A stretch of DNA of 64,000 nucleotides from M3007 sp040397785. GTDB taxonomy: Bacteria; Bacteroidota; Bacteroidia; Chitinophagales; Saprospiraceae. The stretch spans positions 41,744 through 105,743 of the forward strand of contig JBBAVI010000003.1 in assembly GCA_040397785.1 (NCBI GenBank), given 5' to 3'. A program made the translations under genes and the position numbers. Below are positions 52,659 to 61,723 of the stretch, piece after piece; the first letter of the stretch is position 1, and the number at the start of each line of letters is the position of its first letter. The notes beneath the pieces are model-generated. The model saw only the letters and a list, made by a program, of their open reading frames with translations, was not told the origin of the DNA and ran no database searches.

Positions 52659-55148
52659 TTAACGCCGGTTTTTTAATTCAATAAAAAAGCGGTTAAGTTC
52701 TTCGATACCATAAAACAACACTTCCCGCGGCTTGGAACCATCGGCTGGCCCCACAATACCTAGGGCTTCCAATTGGTCCATGATGCGCCCTGCCCGGTTG
52801 TAGCCCAATTTCATCCGGCGCTGAATCATGCTGGTGGATCCATGCTGGGTTTCTACCACCAATCGACCCGCATCTTCGAGCATATCGTCCATATCGGCTA
52901 AACGGAATTCCTTGGCGCCGCTGCTGCCCCCTGCATCGCCATCGGAATGAAACTCGGGCAGGAAAAACGGCTCGGCAAATCCTTGCTGGTTGGAAATGTA
53001 CTCGATCACGCGCTCTACCTCGGGCGTGTCCACAAATGCACTTTGTAAGCGCACAATATCGCCGCCGACAGAAAGCAACATGTCGCCGCGACCAGTTAAT
53101 TGCTCGGCGCCCCCGGCATCCAAAATGGTGCGCGAATCGACTTTCGAGGCCACTTTGAAGGCGATCCGCGCCGGAAAGTTGGCCTTGATTACCCCGGTAA
53201 TGATGTTCACCGACGGACGTTGGGTGGCGATGATCAAATGGATGCCCACCGCGCGCGCCAACTGTGCCAAACGGCCAATAGGTAATTCGATTTCTTTACC
53301 CGCCGTCATGATCAAATCGGCAAACTCGTCGATAATGAGTACGATGTAAGGTAAAAACACGTGGCCTTTGTTCGGATTGAGGCGACGGCCCACAAATTTG
53401 TCGTTGTATTCGGTAATGTTGCGCACTTCGGCCTTTTTGAGCAGGTCGTAGCGCGTTTCCATTTCAATAATCAAGGAATTGAGCGTGTGCACCACTTTGG
53501 TCGTATCCGTCACGATTGGCTCCATTTGGTCGGGCAGGAAACCTAAAAAGTGGTTTTCTAAGCGCGCATACGGGAACAATTCTACCTTTTTCGGGTCGAT
53601 CAGGATCAGTTTTACCTGCGAAGGGTGCTTTTTATACAGCAACGACATCAATACCACGTTGATACCCACCGATTTACCTTGTCCCGTGGCGCCCGCGATG
53701 AGCAAGTGGGGCATTTTGGTCAAATCGGCCACAAACACTTCATTTTGAATGGTTTTACCCAATACAATGGGCAGGTCCATTTTGGCGCGTTTGAAGCGTT
53801 CGTCCATCAACACCTCGCGCATACCCACGATCTGGCGCTTTTTATTCGGCACCTCAATACCAATGGTGCCTTTGCCCGGCATGGGCGCGATGATACGAAT
53901 GCCGAGGGCCGAAAGGCTCAGGGCGATGTCATCTTCCAGGTTTTTGATCTTCGAAATCCGAATCCCTTTGGCCGGGATGATTTCGTACAGGGTTACGGTC
54001 GGACCAATAGTCGCGCGTATTTTTTCAATTTCAATTTTGAAGTTGAAAAGGGTCTGGATAATCAGGTTTTTATTGGTTTCGAGCTCCTCCCGGTCAATTT
54101 CGAGGGTTTGGTCGGGATATTCTACGAGCAATTGGGTGTGCGGAAACTCGTAACGCGAAAGTTCCAGGGTTGGGTCGTAGGGCTCCGAAAGGTTCGGATT
54201 ATCTTCCTGCACGGCCACCACGGGTGGTTTGTAGGCCATGGCGTCTTCCGGGGAAGTGATGGGCGGTGGCGTTACGGGCACGATGATTTCGAGGTCATCG
54301 CCACCAGGTTGCAGGGCTTCTCGTTTGGCGGGTGGCTCGGCGAACAGCGCACTTTTTTGCGACAAATCAAAGGCCAATTGTGCGGCGGTTGGTACTGCTG
54401 GCGGTGGCGCAAGGGTTTCTTTATCAATCGCAGCGGGCGATGTTACGGCATCCATGGGGGGAGGGACAGGGTCCATCTTGGTGCGCACTACCGGGGGCGG
54501 TGGTGGCGGGGTAACCTTGCTTCTTTTGGCAAAATTGCCCGAAAGCAGGTCGTTCCAGGCCTGTTTGGTTTCATCCAGCACCGATTGCCAGGTATATTCT
54601 TCGAGGTTGGGGTTGTTGCTCCACACAAAAGTAGCCACGAGGGCAAACAGCATCAGCGCGAGTGTGCCGATGATGCCGAGGAAATTTTGTACGTAATTGC
54701 TGATAGACTTGCCAAATTCGCCGCCCCAGGGAAACTCCAGCGTTTGGAAAAAGAAAGAAGCGACAATGGACACAATGACCATGATAATCACCGTGCGCTG
54801 CATAATCATGGCCATGTACGCCATGGGGGTACGCCGCACCATCGCCATGCCGTATTTGTACAGCAGGTACACAAAGCCATAAGACGCTACCCCAAATCCC
54901 CAATAAATGATGCTGTCGGACAAAAACGCGCCCAGACGTCCTAGCCAGTTGTCTACCTGAATATCGCCCAGAAAAAGGTCCCAGGTGAAGTGAAATACCA
55001 CATCATGGTCGTTTTTCCAGGTAAAAAAGTAAGAAGTGAAAGCGATAAAGAAATAAAACGACAGAAATAGGAGAAACACCCCGAATAGCTTCGAGATGCG
55101 TTCACTGTCGAAATTCATGCTCAATTGTCCACGTTTGCCTTTTGCCAT
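52659..55148 (-). CDS. ftsK: FtsK/SpoIIIE DNA translocase
   Basis: The 829-aa protein moves chromosome ends through the division septum and promotes dimer resolution. The N-terminus has about four membrane helices (residues about 20-180), followed by a Pro-rich linker (PPPPPPVV). The motor has Walker A GATGQGKSVGIN and Walker B YIVLIIDEFADL, and IIATQRPSVNIITG follows. The C-terminal winged-helix gamma domain includes MIQRRMKLGYNRAGRIMDQL. The length is typical for Bacteroidota FtsK. Confidence 0.95.
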   Translation of the reverse strand: MAKGKRGQLSMNFDSERISKLFGVFLLFLSFYFFIAFTSYFFTWKNDHDVVFHFTWDLFLGDIQVDNWLGRLGAFLSDSIIYWGFGVASYGFVYLLYKYGMAMVRRTPMAYMAMIMQRTVIIMVIVSIVASFFFQTLEFPWGGEFGKSISNYVQNFLGIIGTLALMLFALVATFVWSNNPNLEEYTWQSVLDETKQAWNDLLSGNFAKRSKVTPPPPPPVVRTKMDPVPPPMDAVTSPAAIDKETLAPPPAVPTAAQLAFDLSQKSALFAEPPAKREALQPGGDDLEIIVPVTPPPITSPEDAMAYKPPVVAVQEDNPNLSEPYDPTLELSRYEFPHTQLLVEYPDQTLEIDREELETNKNLIIQTLFNFKIEIEKIRATIGPTVTLYEIIPAKGIRISKIKNLEDDIALSLSALGIRIIAPMPGKGTIGIEVPNKKRQIVGMREVLMDERFKRAKMDLPIVLGKTIQNEVFVADLTKMPHLLIAGATGQGKSVGINVVLMSLLYKKHPSQVKLILIDPKKVELFPYARLENHFLGFLPDQMEPIVTDTTKVVHTLNSLIIEMETRYDLLKKAEVRNITEYNDKFVGRRLNPNKGHVFLPYIVLIIDEFADLIMTAGKEIELPIGRLAQLARAVGIHLIIATQRPSVNIITGVIKANFPARIAFKVASKVDSRTILDAGGAEQLTGRGDMLLSVGGDIVRLQSAFVDTPEVERVIEYISNQQGFAEPFFLPEFHSDGDAGGSSGAKEFRLADMDDMLEDAGRLVVETQHGSTSMIQRRMKLGYNRAGRIMDQLEALGIVGPADGSKPREVLFYGIEELNRFFIELKNRR

Positions 55149-55238
55149 GCTACCCTTTTCTTAAAACCTGGGGGTTTGTTGTATCGCTTAAACGCCATAC
55201 ATCCGGGTTAAGTGTAGGGTGGATGCTGGTCGTTTGTG

Positions 55239-55246
55239 CAAAAGTA
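55239..55246 (-). promoter_or_regulatory. -7 box of the ftsK-aroA operon
   Basis: TACTTTTG on the reverse strand lies 91 bp before the ftsK start. No clear -33 TTTG is seen. Confidence 0.4.
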
Positions 55247-55344
55247 AAGTTTGGCGGATAAACGCGGGCTAATATTTGATTATTGATTGGGTTTGGTGGA
55301 TAACTTATGGTTTTTTGGGGCTTACCGGGCCCGGAAAGCGGATG

Positions 55345-56115
55345 TTATTGCGCCCCAAATGTTTTTTTAATGCCGATGCTTAAGTTTAATGGAGATATAG
55401 TTTCGTACCCCTTGCTTTGCAGCGAACTCAATCGCTCAAAATTAGCGTTCCCTGTTATACCAGAAAATTGCAAGAATAACTTCCATTTTTCAAACCCGTA
55501 ACTAATGCGTGTTGCAGTTTCCAAAGTAGCCAAAGTACTGCCGAAACCATTGTCATAGAAATCAAAAGGATCGAGATCTACAAAGGTCATATGACCCAAA
55601 CTTAATTTACCGGAGAAAGCAAATTCAAAGTGTTTGCGTACAAAACCAATAGATGGCTGACAAAACACATTGTAATAAGCTCCTGCCAAATCAGTATAAA
55701 ATGATCCCGGACGCGACACATCGGAGGCTACACCCAGGTTGATACCTCCTTGTACACTGAAGCGCAATTGCTTATTCTGCCCCAAACTGTTAAAATAACC
55801 CATACCCATTTCCGCTTCTCCAGAACTATGATCCGCCACATATCCAATTGGCTCAGGGTAATAGGGATAATTGATATAATAGTTCTTCAACCTGCGATTA
55901 TACCGTGCATTGAGGGTCATCATAAAGTGATTTGTAACCGCAGTACCGCCCGATAACGCCACCCCATCTGTTCCATAAGAGGCCGTTATTTGGTGGCAGT
56001 TTTTTTCTTTGGGTAAAAAGATGTTTGGACTGGCCGTGCTGTAAAAATGGTCGGAACAGGAGGCCAAAAAGAGAAAAAGGGGCAAAAGAAGTAGGTAAAA
56101 GTTTGATTTTTGCAT
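55345..56115 (-). CDS. outer-membrane beta-barrel-like lipoprotein
   Basis: The 256-aa protein has a signal with lipobox FLASC, then alternating hydrophobic beta-strands: QITASYGTDGVALSGGTAVT, MMTLNARYNRR, LRFSVQGGINLGVA. It ends with LSIGIKKTFGAQ, which lacks the usual terminal aromatic. The overall look is of the porin-like or transporter-like Bacteroidota family of small barrels. No specific function is recognised. The start is the ATG at 56115, just after another in-frame ATG at 56124. Confidence 0.65.
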   Translation of the reverse strand: MQKSNFYLLLLPLFLFLASCSDHFYSTASPNIFLPKEKNCHQITASYGTDGVALSGGTAVTNHFMMTLNARYNRRLKNYYINYPYYPEPIGYVADHSSGEAEMGMGYFNSLGQNKQLRFSVQGGINLGVASDVSRPGSFYTDLAGAYYNVFCQPSIGFVRKHFEFAFSGKLSLGHMTFVDLDPFDFYDNGFGSTLATLETATRISYGFEKWKLFLQFSGITGNANFERLSSLQSKGYETISPLNLSIGIKKTFGAQ

Positions 56116-56469
56116 GGTGTGCATGTTTAAAAAGTGCTGTATGAATTTTGATCGAGCAAAAATCGCGCATCCATGCGGGGGGGTGTATCGACAGTTTAGC
56201 AGGAAATGGCAGGGTGATTTTTTGTTGTATTTTTGTTTTTAAAAATGTATATAATGCTTAATGACATTACTTTAAATGGATACATTTGTTTTATGTATAA
56301 GGCGTTTGATTTTATTGTTTTGGGTACGTAGTAAGCGCCTAGTCCGGAAGGATTGCTGGAGCAGGTGCTAGTGGTTGATGTTTTAAAAAGAAATTAGCAT
56401 GGCTGTCAAACCAACCCAATGAGCGGGCAGTTGACAGCCATGCAACAAACGACAACTATTTAATTGGCG
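56116..56469. other. gap holding only a terminator hairpin
   Basis: No coding sequence is recognisable in these 354 bp. Apart from the hairpin at 56397-56443 there is an AT-rich stretch at 56215-56330 with no repeat seen elsewhere in the window. Confidence 0.5.
56383..56443 (-). terminator. terminator of the small barrel gene
   Basis: A perfect 13-bp stem (GCATGGCTGTCAA and complement, 56397-56443) is followed on the reverse strand by TAATTTCTTTTTAAAA, 26 bp beyond the stop codon at 56470. Confidence 0.6.
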
Positions 56470-57072
56470 CTAAAACCGAAAACCGATTCGGTATCCAGGC
56501 ATCCATAAATTCTTGTCGAAATCTGAAAAATAACGGACATAACTCATCGTTAATTCACCAAAAAACCTCTTAATAATGGGATGCCGTAAAGAAACACCTG
56601 CTGAAAGGCCCAAATCTTTATAGTCTTTGTATTCAGTGAACCCCTCAACCCAGCTACCGTGATTATAGAGATAAAGAAACTTTCCTTTGTATCCAGTTCG
56701 GTAGTTTAAGCCGATTTCCGGTGAGATACCTAAACCATTTTTATTCAATAATTTAGATACTGACAGTTGGTAGTTGCGACTCGTCCTTCCAAATATAAAG
56801 TTTGTCATATTGAGAAATTCGCTATAATCCCCTTTTAAGTATCCAAAATCATGAACTCCGTAGAAAAGTCTAAGTTTGAGTTGCTGATTTAGGTAATACG
56901 AATAGGTGAAAGTCGGTAGCCTTTTATTGGGCCTAATATTTTGGACCCTAAAAGGAGTTTCATCAAAAAAGTACCCACCATAATATCCAATTGTAATTTC
57001 ATGTCGGTTCAATTTTTGGGCATTACAAATAGTCGCTAAACCCAAAATTACTAATAAGATAATATGCTTCAT
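56470..57072 (-). CDS. small outer-membrane beta-barrel protein
   Basis: The 200-aa protein has a signal peptide (MKHIILLVILGLATICNAQ) and strand-like repeats such as LRLFYGVHDFGYL, ISPEIGLNYRTGYKG and FFGELTMSYVRYFSDF. It ends WMPGYRIGFRF, the C-terminal aromatic of outer-membrane barrels. No functional family is recognised. The codon at 57081 is TTG, so the ATG at 57072 is used. Confidence 0.65.
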   Translation of the reverse strand: MKHIILLVILGLATICNAQKLNRHEITIGYYGGYFFDETPFRVQNIRPNKRLPTFTYSYYLNQQLKLRLFYGVHDFGYLKGDYSEFLNMTNFIFGRTSRNYQLSVSKLLNKNGLGISPEIGLNYRTGYKGKFLYLYNHGSWVEGFTEYKDYKDLGLSAGVSLRHPIIKRFFGELTMSYVRYFSDFDKNLWMPGYRIGFRF

Positions 57073-57120
57073 TTTCGTCAATTTTTACGAATCTTTTGGT
57101 GATGGTTTCTTTTTCAAATC

Positions 57121-57280
57121 AAGGTCCATAGGACCGAAATTATGGTAGCAATGCCAGGTGATACGTTAGGAACTCCGTAGGAGTGGAATTTTTGTTAAGA
57201 ATTACCAATAGGATGCTCCACCTGCCGGTGTGAATTTCGGATGTTTGGTTTTCTACCATAATTTCGGTCCTGCTGACCTT
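57121..57280. repeat. 160-bp element with 28-bp terminal inverted repeats
   Basis: The ends at 57121-57148 and 57253-57280 are inverted copies (25 of 28 matching, core AGGACCGAAATTATGGTAG). Inside are AACTCCGTAGGAGTGGAAT and CCACCTGCCGGTGTGAAT, both able to form small hairpins. A related copy without a clear left end is at 59005-59132. Confidence 0.65.
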
Positions 57281-57296
57281 TTCCGAGGCGGAAAAA

Positions 57297-58829
57297 TTAC
57301 CGCACAATAGACAATTTAGCCGCACCAAGTACCTGCCCATCGCGCAGCACCTGGCAAACGTATAACCCATTGGGCAAACCAGCCAGCGAAACCACGATCT
57401 TTTTAGCCCCCTCCGCAATCGTACCACTTTGTTCCAGTGCGCCCAAGACGTTGTATATGCGGTATTGAGCCGCTCCATTGCTTGTCCAGGTTTCAGTGAG
57501 TTCCAGCACCGCCCGATCTTGTGCCGGATTAGGATAAAGCCGCAAACCATTCAGCGGCTTTGGCGCTTCGGAGGCATTGACCGTGAGGGTATCGCAAGGC
57601 GAGTTAGTAAGTGCGCCAAGGCGGTAATTGGGATGGACGGGCCTGGCAAGGACGAACCAGTTGGGAACTTCCAGCCCGTGCTGAATGAATGCGCAGTCTT
57701 TTCCTTTCAAATCTGGTTGATCGATATAGTTCAGAAAGTATACTCCGTTATTGGGGACGACATAAATTTTACCGTTCATTGCTAACTGGCACTCACCAAA
57801 GGTGGTATTTGAGCCTGGGCAAGGCTGACAAAACCCATCCCACACAGCCACGGTGTCCACCGATGCAGCTACATCCGGTTCCCACAGGTCGTATTGCATG
57901 GCCCATGCGCTGGCCGTGATGTAAAGGAAGCGGGAGTTGGGCGAGATCGCTGCGCCGCCGAAGGGTTGTTGTTCGGGCAATTGTATCCAGCGGAAATTGC
58001 TCAGTTGCCCGGTGCATCGGTCAAAATCAAAGATGCGGTGGCCGTTGCGAGCGTCGGAGTCTACATATACACTTCCGTCGGGGGAGAATACATTCGTACC
58101 TGCTGCATCGCGTTTAATAGCCGGGTCGGGCTTGTACCCAACAAATTGCGTAAATGAGTCAACAATGCCTGTATCATTGAATAGTAAAGTATGATAAGAA
58201 GCGTTCAGATAGTCCGGCACCACAATCCACCAATCACGGCCATTGGCGTGGCGTGTAGCAGCAGGATACTCCATGGCCCAAGCATTGATCAAGGGCTGGT
58301 TTTTGAAGATTACCTTTCCAGCACCGTTATTGGCCGACATATCTACAAGGGTATGCAGCAGTGGTCGCATACATATACCAGGGAGGGCTGGGCCGCAATA
58401 CACATAGGTTTGATGGATGATGTGGTACCATTTTTTGTTTTGTGTACCGGGCAAAATAAAAAGTGTTTCAGTTAGCGGGTAAGCATGTTGCGTTCCGTAA
58501 ATCTGGGATGGATATTCTCCCGGGGAAAAATTAAGGCTGTCTCCATTCTCAATCAGTTGATGAAACTTGTTTCGGACCTGCCCTCCGTTGGTGTAAAACA
58601 GCAGGTTGCCATCAGCATCGCTCATGGTGCAGGTGGCGCCTGTTGTATTAATGGGCAAAGTATCTGCTAAAATGGTTGGCTTATCGGTGCTAAAGTCGAT
58701 GACATTACCTAAATAAGGTGGCAGAGCAGTGACTGAAAATCCAGTTATCCAAAAGCGGTCATGTTGTTGGGCGTGGGCGTATAGGCCCTCAAGTAGGATT
58801 AATACAATTAAAAAGTTATGTTTTTTCAT
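57297..58829 (-). CDS. T9SS type A secreted protein, propeller-like
   Basis: The 510-aa protein has a signal peptide (to YAHAQ), a body with IDFSTDKPTILADTLPINTT, ATCTMSDADGNLLFYTNGGQV and NVFSPDGSVYVDSDAR that recalls seven-bladed propeller proteins common in Saprospiraceae, and a T9SS type A sorting domain (LYPNPAQDRAVLELT to LGAAKLSIVR). No catalytic residues were recognised. It stands alone between two repeat-containing gaps. Confidence 0.78.
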   Translation of the reverse strand: MKKHNFLIVLILLEGLYAHAQQHDRFWITGFSVTALPPYLGNVIDFSTDKPTILADTLPINTTGATCTMSDADGNLLFYTNGGQVRNKFHQLIENGDSLNFSPGEYPSQIYGTQHAYPLTETLFILPGTQNKKWYHIIHQTYVYCGPALPGICMRPLLHTLVDMSANNGAGKVIFKNQPLINAWAMEYPAATRHANGRDWWIVVPDYLNASYHTLLFNDTGIVDSFTQFVGYKPDPAIKRDAAGTNVFSPDGSVYVDSDARNGHRIFDFDRCTGQLSNFRWIQLPEQQPFGGAAISPNSRFLYITASAWAMQYDLWEPDVAASVDTVAVWDGFCQPCPGSNTTFGECQLAMNGKIYVVPNNGVYFLNYIDQPDLKGKDCAFIQHGLEVPNWFVLARPVHPNYRLGALTNSPCDTLTVNASEAPKPLNGLRLYPNPAQDRAVLELTETWTSNGAAQYRIYNVLGALEQSGTIAEGAKKIVVSLAGLPNGLYVCQVLRDGQVLGAAKLSIVR

Positions 58830-59304
58830 ATTATTTGGATGTAAACGCCTTTATGACAGTATTTTAAAAATGTAGATATTCATAAAATCTGTAGAACCTT
58901 CGAATGGTACAAAATTAATCCGTTCACCTGTTATTTACAAAGGGGGTATTGCCCATTAACATTTATGAGATAAAACTTAATATAAATCGTGTTAATCCTA
59001 AAGTCCAGGTATAATGTTAGAAACTCCACAGAAGTGGAATTTTCATAAAAGAATTACCAATATGCTACCCCACCTGCCGGTGTGAATGTCGGGTACTGGG
59101 TTTTCTACAATAATTTCGGTCCTACGGACCTTTTATGCCGCGAAAACGGAGTATTACAAGATAATTAAAGTAAAATCATATTTTTTTCCACAACCCTGCC
59201 GCAAAACACACCCCCAATGCATATCTATCTATACCGATCGGACAGCATTGTTTCACCCCATGTGGTTATCGCCGCAAGCAACCACACACAACAGCACATA
59301 AAAA
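58830..59304. other. 475-bp gap with one repeat copy
   Basis: Apart from the repeat at 59005-59132, the flanks (58860-59000 and 59140-59300) are AT-rich and presumably hold the divergent promoters of the two neighbouring genes. No clear TTTG-N19-TAnnTTTG pair was found. Confidence 0.4.
59005..59132. repeat. second copy of the 160-bp element
   Basis: From the CCAGGTATAATGTTAG end to CGGTCCTACGGACCTT it aligns with 57155-57280 (AACTCC..AGTGGAAT, CCACCTGCCGGTGTGAAT, ATAATTTCGGTCCT). The left terminal repeat is not preserved. Confidence 0.6.
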
Positions 59305-61098
59305 ATGAAAAAGTATATCTTGTACCTCTTGGCGATGGCCTGCATCGTTGTAGCCTGTCGAAAAAACACCGACGAACTGACGCTCAGTGAAAAAGGTCCC
59401 ATTCAGGGAGATAAAGTAGAAAGTATCATTTACGGAAAAGTGCTCTACAGCGCTGGGTATCCGGTTGAAAATGCCACGGTTACAATCGGCGGTGTTGCCT
59501 ACAAAACCAATGTCAGGGGCGAATTTTGGTCAAAAAAGCAATTATTCGACAGCAAAGGCACCTTGGTACGTGTATCGGCAACCTATTGTTTTGATGCTTT
59601 TGTTTTTGCCTTTCCGCATTTGAATTCGGAGACGTATATAGAAATTCAAATGCTTGGAAAACAAAGTGTTGGCATATTTGAAGCAGTGGATGGCGCTGAT
59701 ATTCCGATATTCGGCGGCGGCGGCGTTAATATTCCAACCAATGCCATCGCGCGGTCGGATGGCTCACCCTATCAAGGTCAAGTAAACGCGTATGCCGTTT
59801 GGCTCAATCCGACTTTAGAACAAACTTTTCAACTGATGCCAGGCGATCTGCGCGCGGTCGACACAGCGGGCGATCCCAAAATTTTAAAAACTTATGGCAT
59901 GATCGGCGTGGAATTAGAAACCCCCAATGGCGAAAAACTGAACCTGTTGGCAGGAAAAACGGCCAAAATCACCTTTCCCTTACCACCTTCGATTAAAATT
60001 TCGGCGCCTTCGAGCATTCAACTTTGGCATTTTAACACCGACAATGGGTATTGGGTAGAGTCGGGAACTGCCCCCCTGGTAAATGGTAATTATGAAGCCG
60101 AAGTCAGTCATTTTAGCTTTTGGAATTGTGATATTCCGAATGACTTCATAAATATTAAGATGAAATTTGTAGATACGAATGGCAACATTGGACAAAAATT
60201 GAGGGTTCAATTGACCAGCCAAAACTACAATACAGGCACGGATTATTCCGATGATCAGGGCAGGGTTGGTGGATTGGTACCCAAAGGCGAAATACTTCAA
60301 ATGAAAGTAATTCATCCTTGTGGCACCGTCGTTTACGAAGGCCAAATTGGCCCGTTTAGCGCAGATAAAGATTTAGGTAAATTTACAACGCAAGCCGTTC
60401 AATTACCTCAAATTACGGGCATTTTACTAGATTGTGACGGCGCGCCCGTTCAACAGGGCATTGTTACGCTATCCATTGAAAACGATTCTGTTCAGGTTTA
60501 TACTTTCACGGAGCCAGATGGCCAATTTTCATTTATTTTCCCTTCTTGTGACTACTCATCCACGTTTCAAATTACGGGCTACAACCTGCAGGCCTTAAAA
60601 GAAAGCCTTACTCAGGACGTTGATATTGCTGGAAATAGTATAAACCTGGGCAGTATACAGGCTTGTGCGCCATTAGATGAATTCGCCACTTTTACCTGTA
60701 ATGGATTTCAACAAACTTTTGTTTTTTATCCCGATTTTCTTGCGGAAATTGGGGGAGAAAAAACGATTCGGATGTATGGAGAAGGCCTGCCGGGATCCAA
60801 GATTGGTGGCACAGAAATCAAATTTTCTTTTGACAATGTAGCGCCCAACCAAAGCACGGCGAGCCTGATTGATTTTCATGCTATTAGCCTGGAAAACGAT
60901 CAGCTGCGCAATTATGGCTGCACGTATTGTCCAAATTCGGGTTGTGGTTGTTTGGCGACAGATGCGAATCCCATTGCTTTTACAAGTTATGCCAATAACT
61001 CCGGGGAGTACTTCAGCGGCACGGTTTCGGGCAATATTCGGGCGGACAAGGATCAAACCATGCAACCGTTTACCCTGGAGTTTAGGGTAAAACGATAA
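59305..61098 (+). CDS. large lipoprotein with carboxypeptidase-regulatory-like domains
   Basis: The 597-aa protein has a lipobox (MACIVVACRK), an N-terminal CarboxypepD_reg-like domain (IIYGKVLYSAGYPVENATV), a middle region with VNIPTNAIARSDGSPYQGQV to AEVSHFSFWNCD that resembles FAM171/ZU5-type modules, and a second regulatory-like domain (ITGILLDCDGAPVQQGIVTL). The Cys-rich C-terminal end has YGCTYCPNSGCGC. It is likely an outer-membrane-anchored protein. It lies 67 bp upstream of the ECF sigma gene, which may be separately transcribed. Confidence 0.7.
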   Translation: MKKYILYLLAMACIVVACRKNTDELTLSEKGPIQGDKVESIIYGKVLYSAGYPVENATVTIGGVAYKTNVRGEFWSKKQLFDSKGTLVRVSATYCFDAFVFAFPHLNSETYIEIQMLGKQSVGIFEAVDGADIPIFGGGGVNIPTNAIARSDGSPYQGQVNAYAVWLNPTLEQTFQLMPGDLRAVDTAGDPKILKTYGMIGVELETPNGEKLNLLAGKTAKITFPLPPSIKISAPSSIQLWHFNTDNGYWVESGTAPLVNGNYEAEVSHFSFWNCDIPNDFINIKMKFVDTNGNIGQKLRVQLTSQNYNTGTDYSDDQGRVGGLVPKGEILQMKVIHPCGTVVYEGQIGPFSADKDLGKFTTQAVQLPQITGILLDCDGAPVQQGIVTLSIENDSVQVYTFTEPDGQFSFIFPSCDYSSTFQITGYNLQALKESLTQDVDIAGNSINLGSIQACAPLDEFATFTCNGFQQTFVFYPDFLAEIGGEKTIRMYGEGLPGSKIGGTEIKFSFDNVAPNQSTASLIDFHAISLENDQLRNYGCTYCPNSGCGCLATDANPIAFTSYANNSGEYFSGTVSGNIRADKDQTMQPFTLEFRVKR

Positions 61099-61165
61099 CA
61101 ATAGAACTGAAACCTTACTTTCAAAGCAAATCCAGTTAACGGCATTCGTATCATTATCTTACCCC

Positions 61166-61723
61166 ATGCTTTCACCCGACATCACGGAGATCATAGCAGG
61201 CTGCAAACGCCGCCGACCCGCTTCGCAAAAGGAGCTGGTCCGGCGTTTTGCAGGTGCCTTGTTGTCGGTTGCAACCCGTTACGCTCGGATAAAATCGGAA
61301 GCGGAGGATATTTTACAGGACAGTTTTGTGCTCATATTTAAGAAAATGGACCAATTCGACCCGGAAAAGGGGACTTTAAACGCCTGGATGCGGCGCATTG
61401 TGATTCATACGGCTTTGGCGCAACAACGCAAGTTTCGGTATACCCACGAAATCGCGGTAGATACCCTGCCCGATACCCCCGACCTGGCATTGGATGTGTA
61501 TGCAAAAATGCAGTACGATGATTTGATGCAACGCATTGATGCCCTGCCGGATGGGCTGCGAGAAGTGTTTAACCTGGCCGTTTTTGATGATTTTTCGCAT
61601 GACGAAATCAGTGTAGCACTCGGAATTCCGGCAGGCACCTCGCGCTCCTGGCTAAGCCGCGCACGCAAACTTTTACAGCAACAAATTTTAAATTTACAAT
61701 CGCATGAATTGGCCGGAATTTGA
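61166..61723 (+). CDS. ECF-type RNA polymerase sigma factor
   Basis: The 185-aa sigma-70 family protein has region 2 (ARIKSEAEDILQDSFVLIFKK, then MRRIVIHTALAQQRKF) and region 4 (LPDGLREVFNLAVFDDFSHD, IPAGTSRSWLSRARKLLQQQI). These bind the -10 and -35 elements of target promoters. The stop overlaps the next gene by 20 bp, a layout usual for a sigma and its antagonist. No TonB receptor follows. Confidence 0.93.
   Translation: MLSPDITEIIAGCKRRRPASQKELVRRFAGALLSVATRYARIKSEAEDILQDSFVLIFKKMDQFDPEKGTLNAWMRRIVIHTALAQQRKFRYTHEIAVDTLPDTPDLALDVYAKMQYDDLMQRIDALPDGLREVFNLAVFDDFSHDEISVALGIPAGTSRSWLSRARKLLQQQILNLQSHELAGI

Noticed and set aside
53625..54944. A 439-codon plus-strand frame
   Set aside because: It lies wholly antisense to ftsK, has no recognisable domain, and its composition mirrors the reverse complement of that gene.
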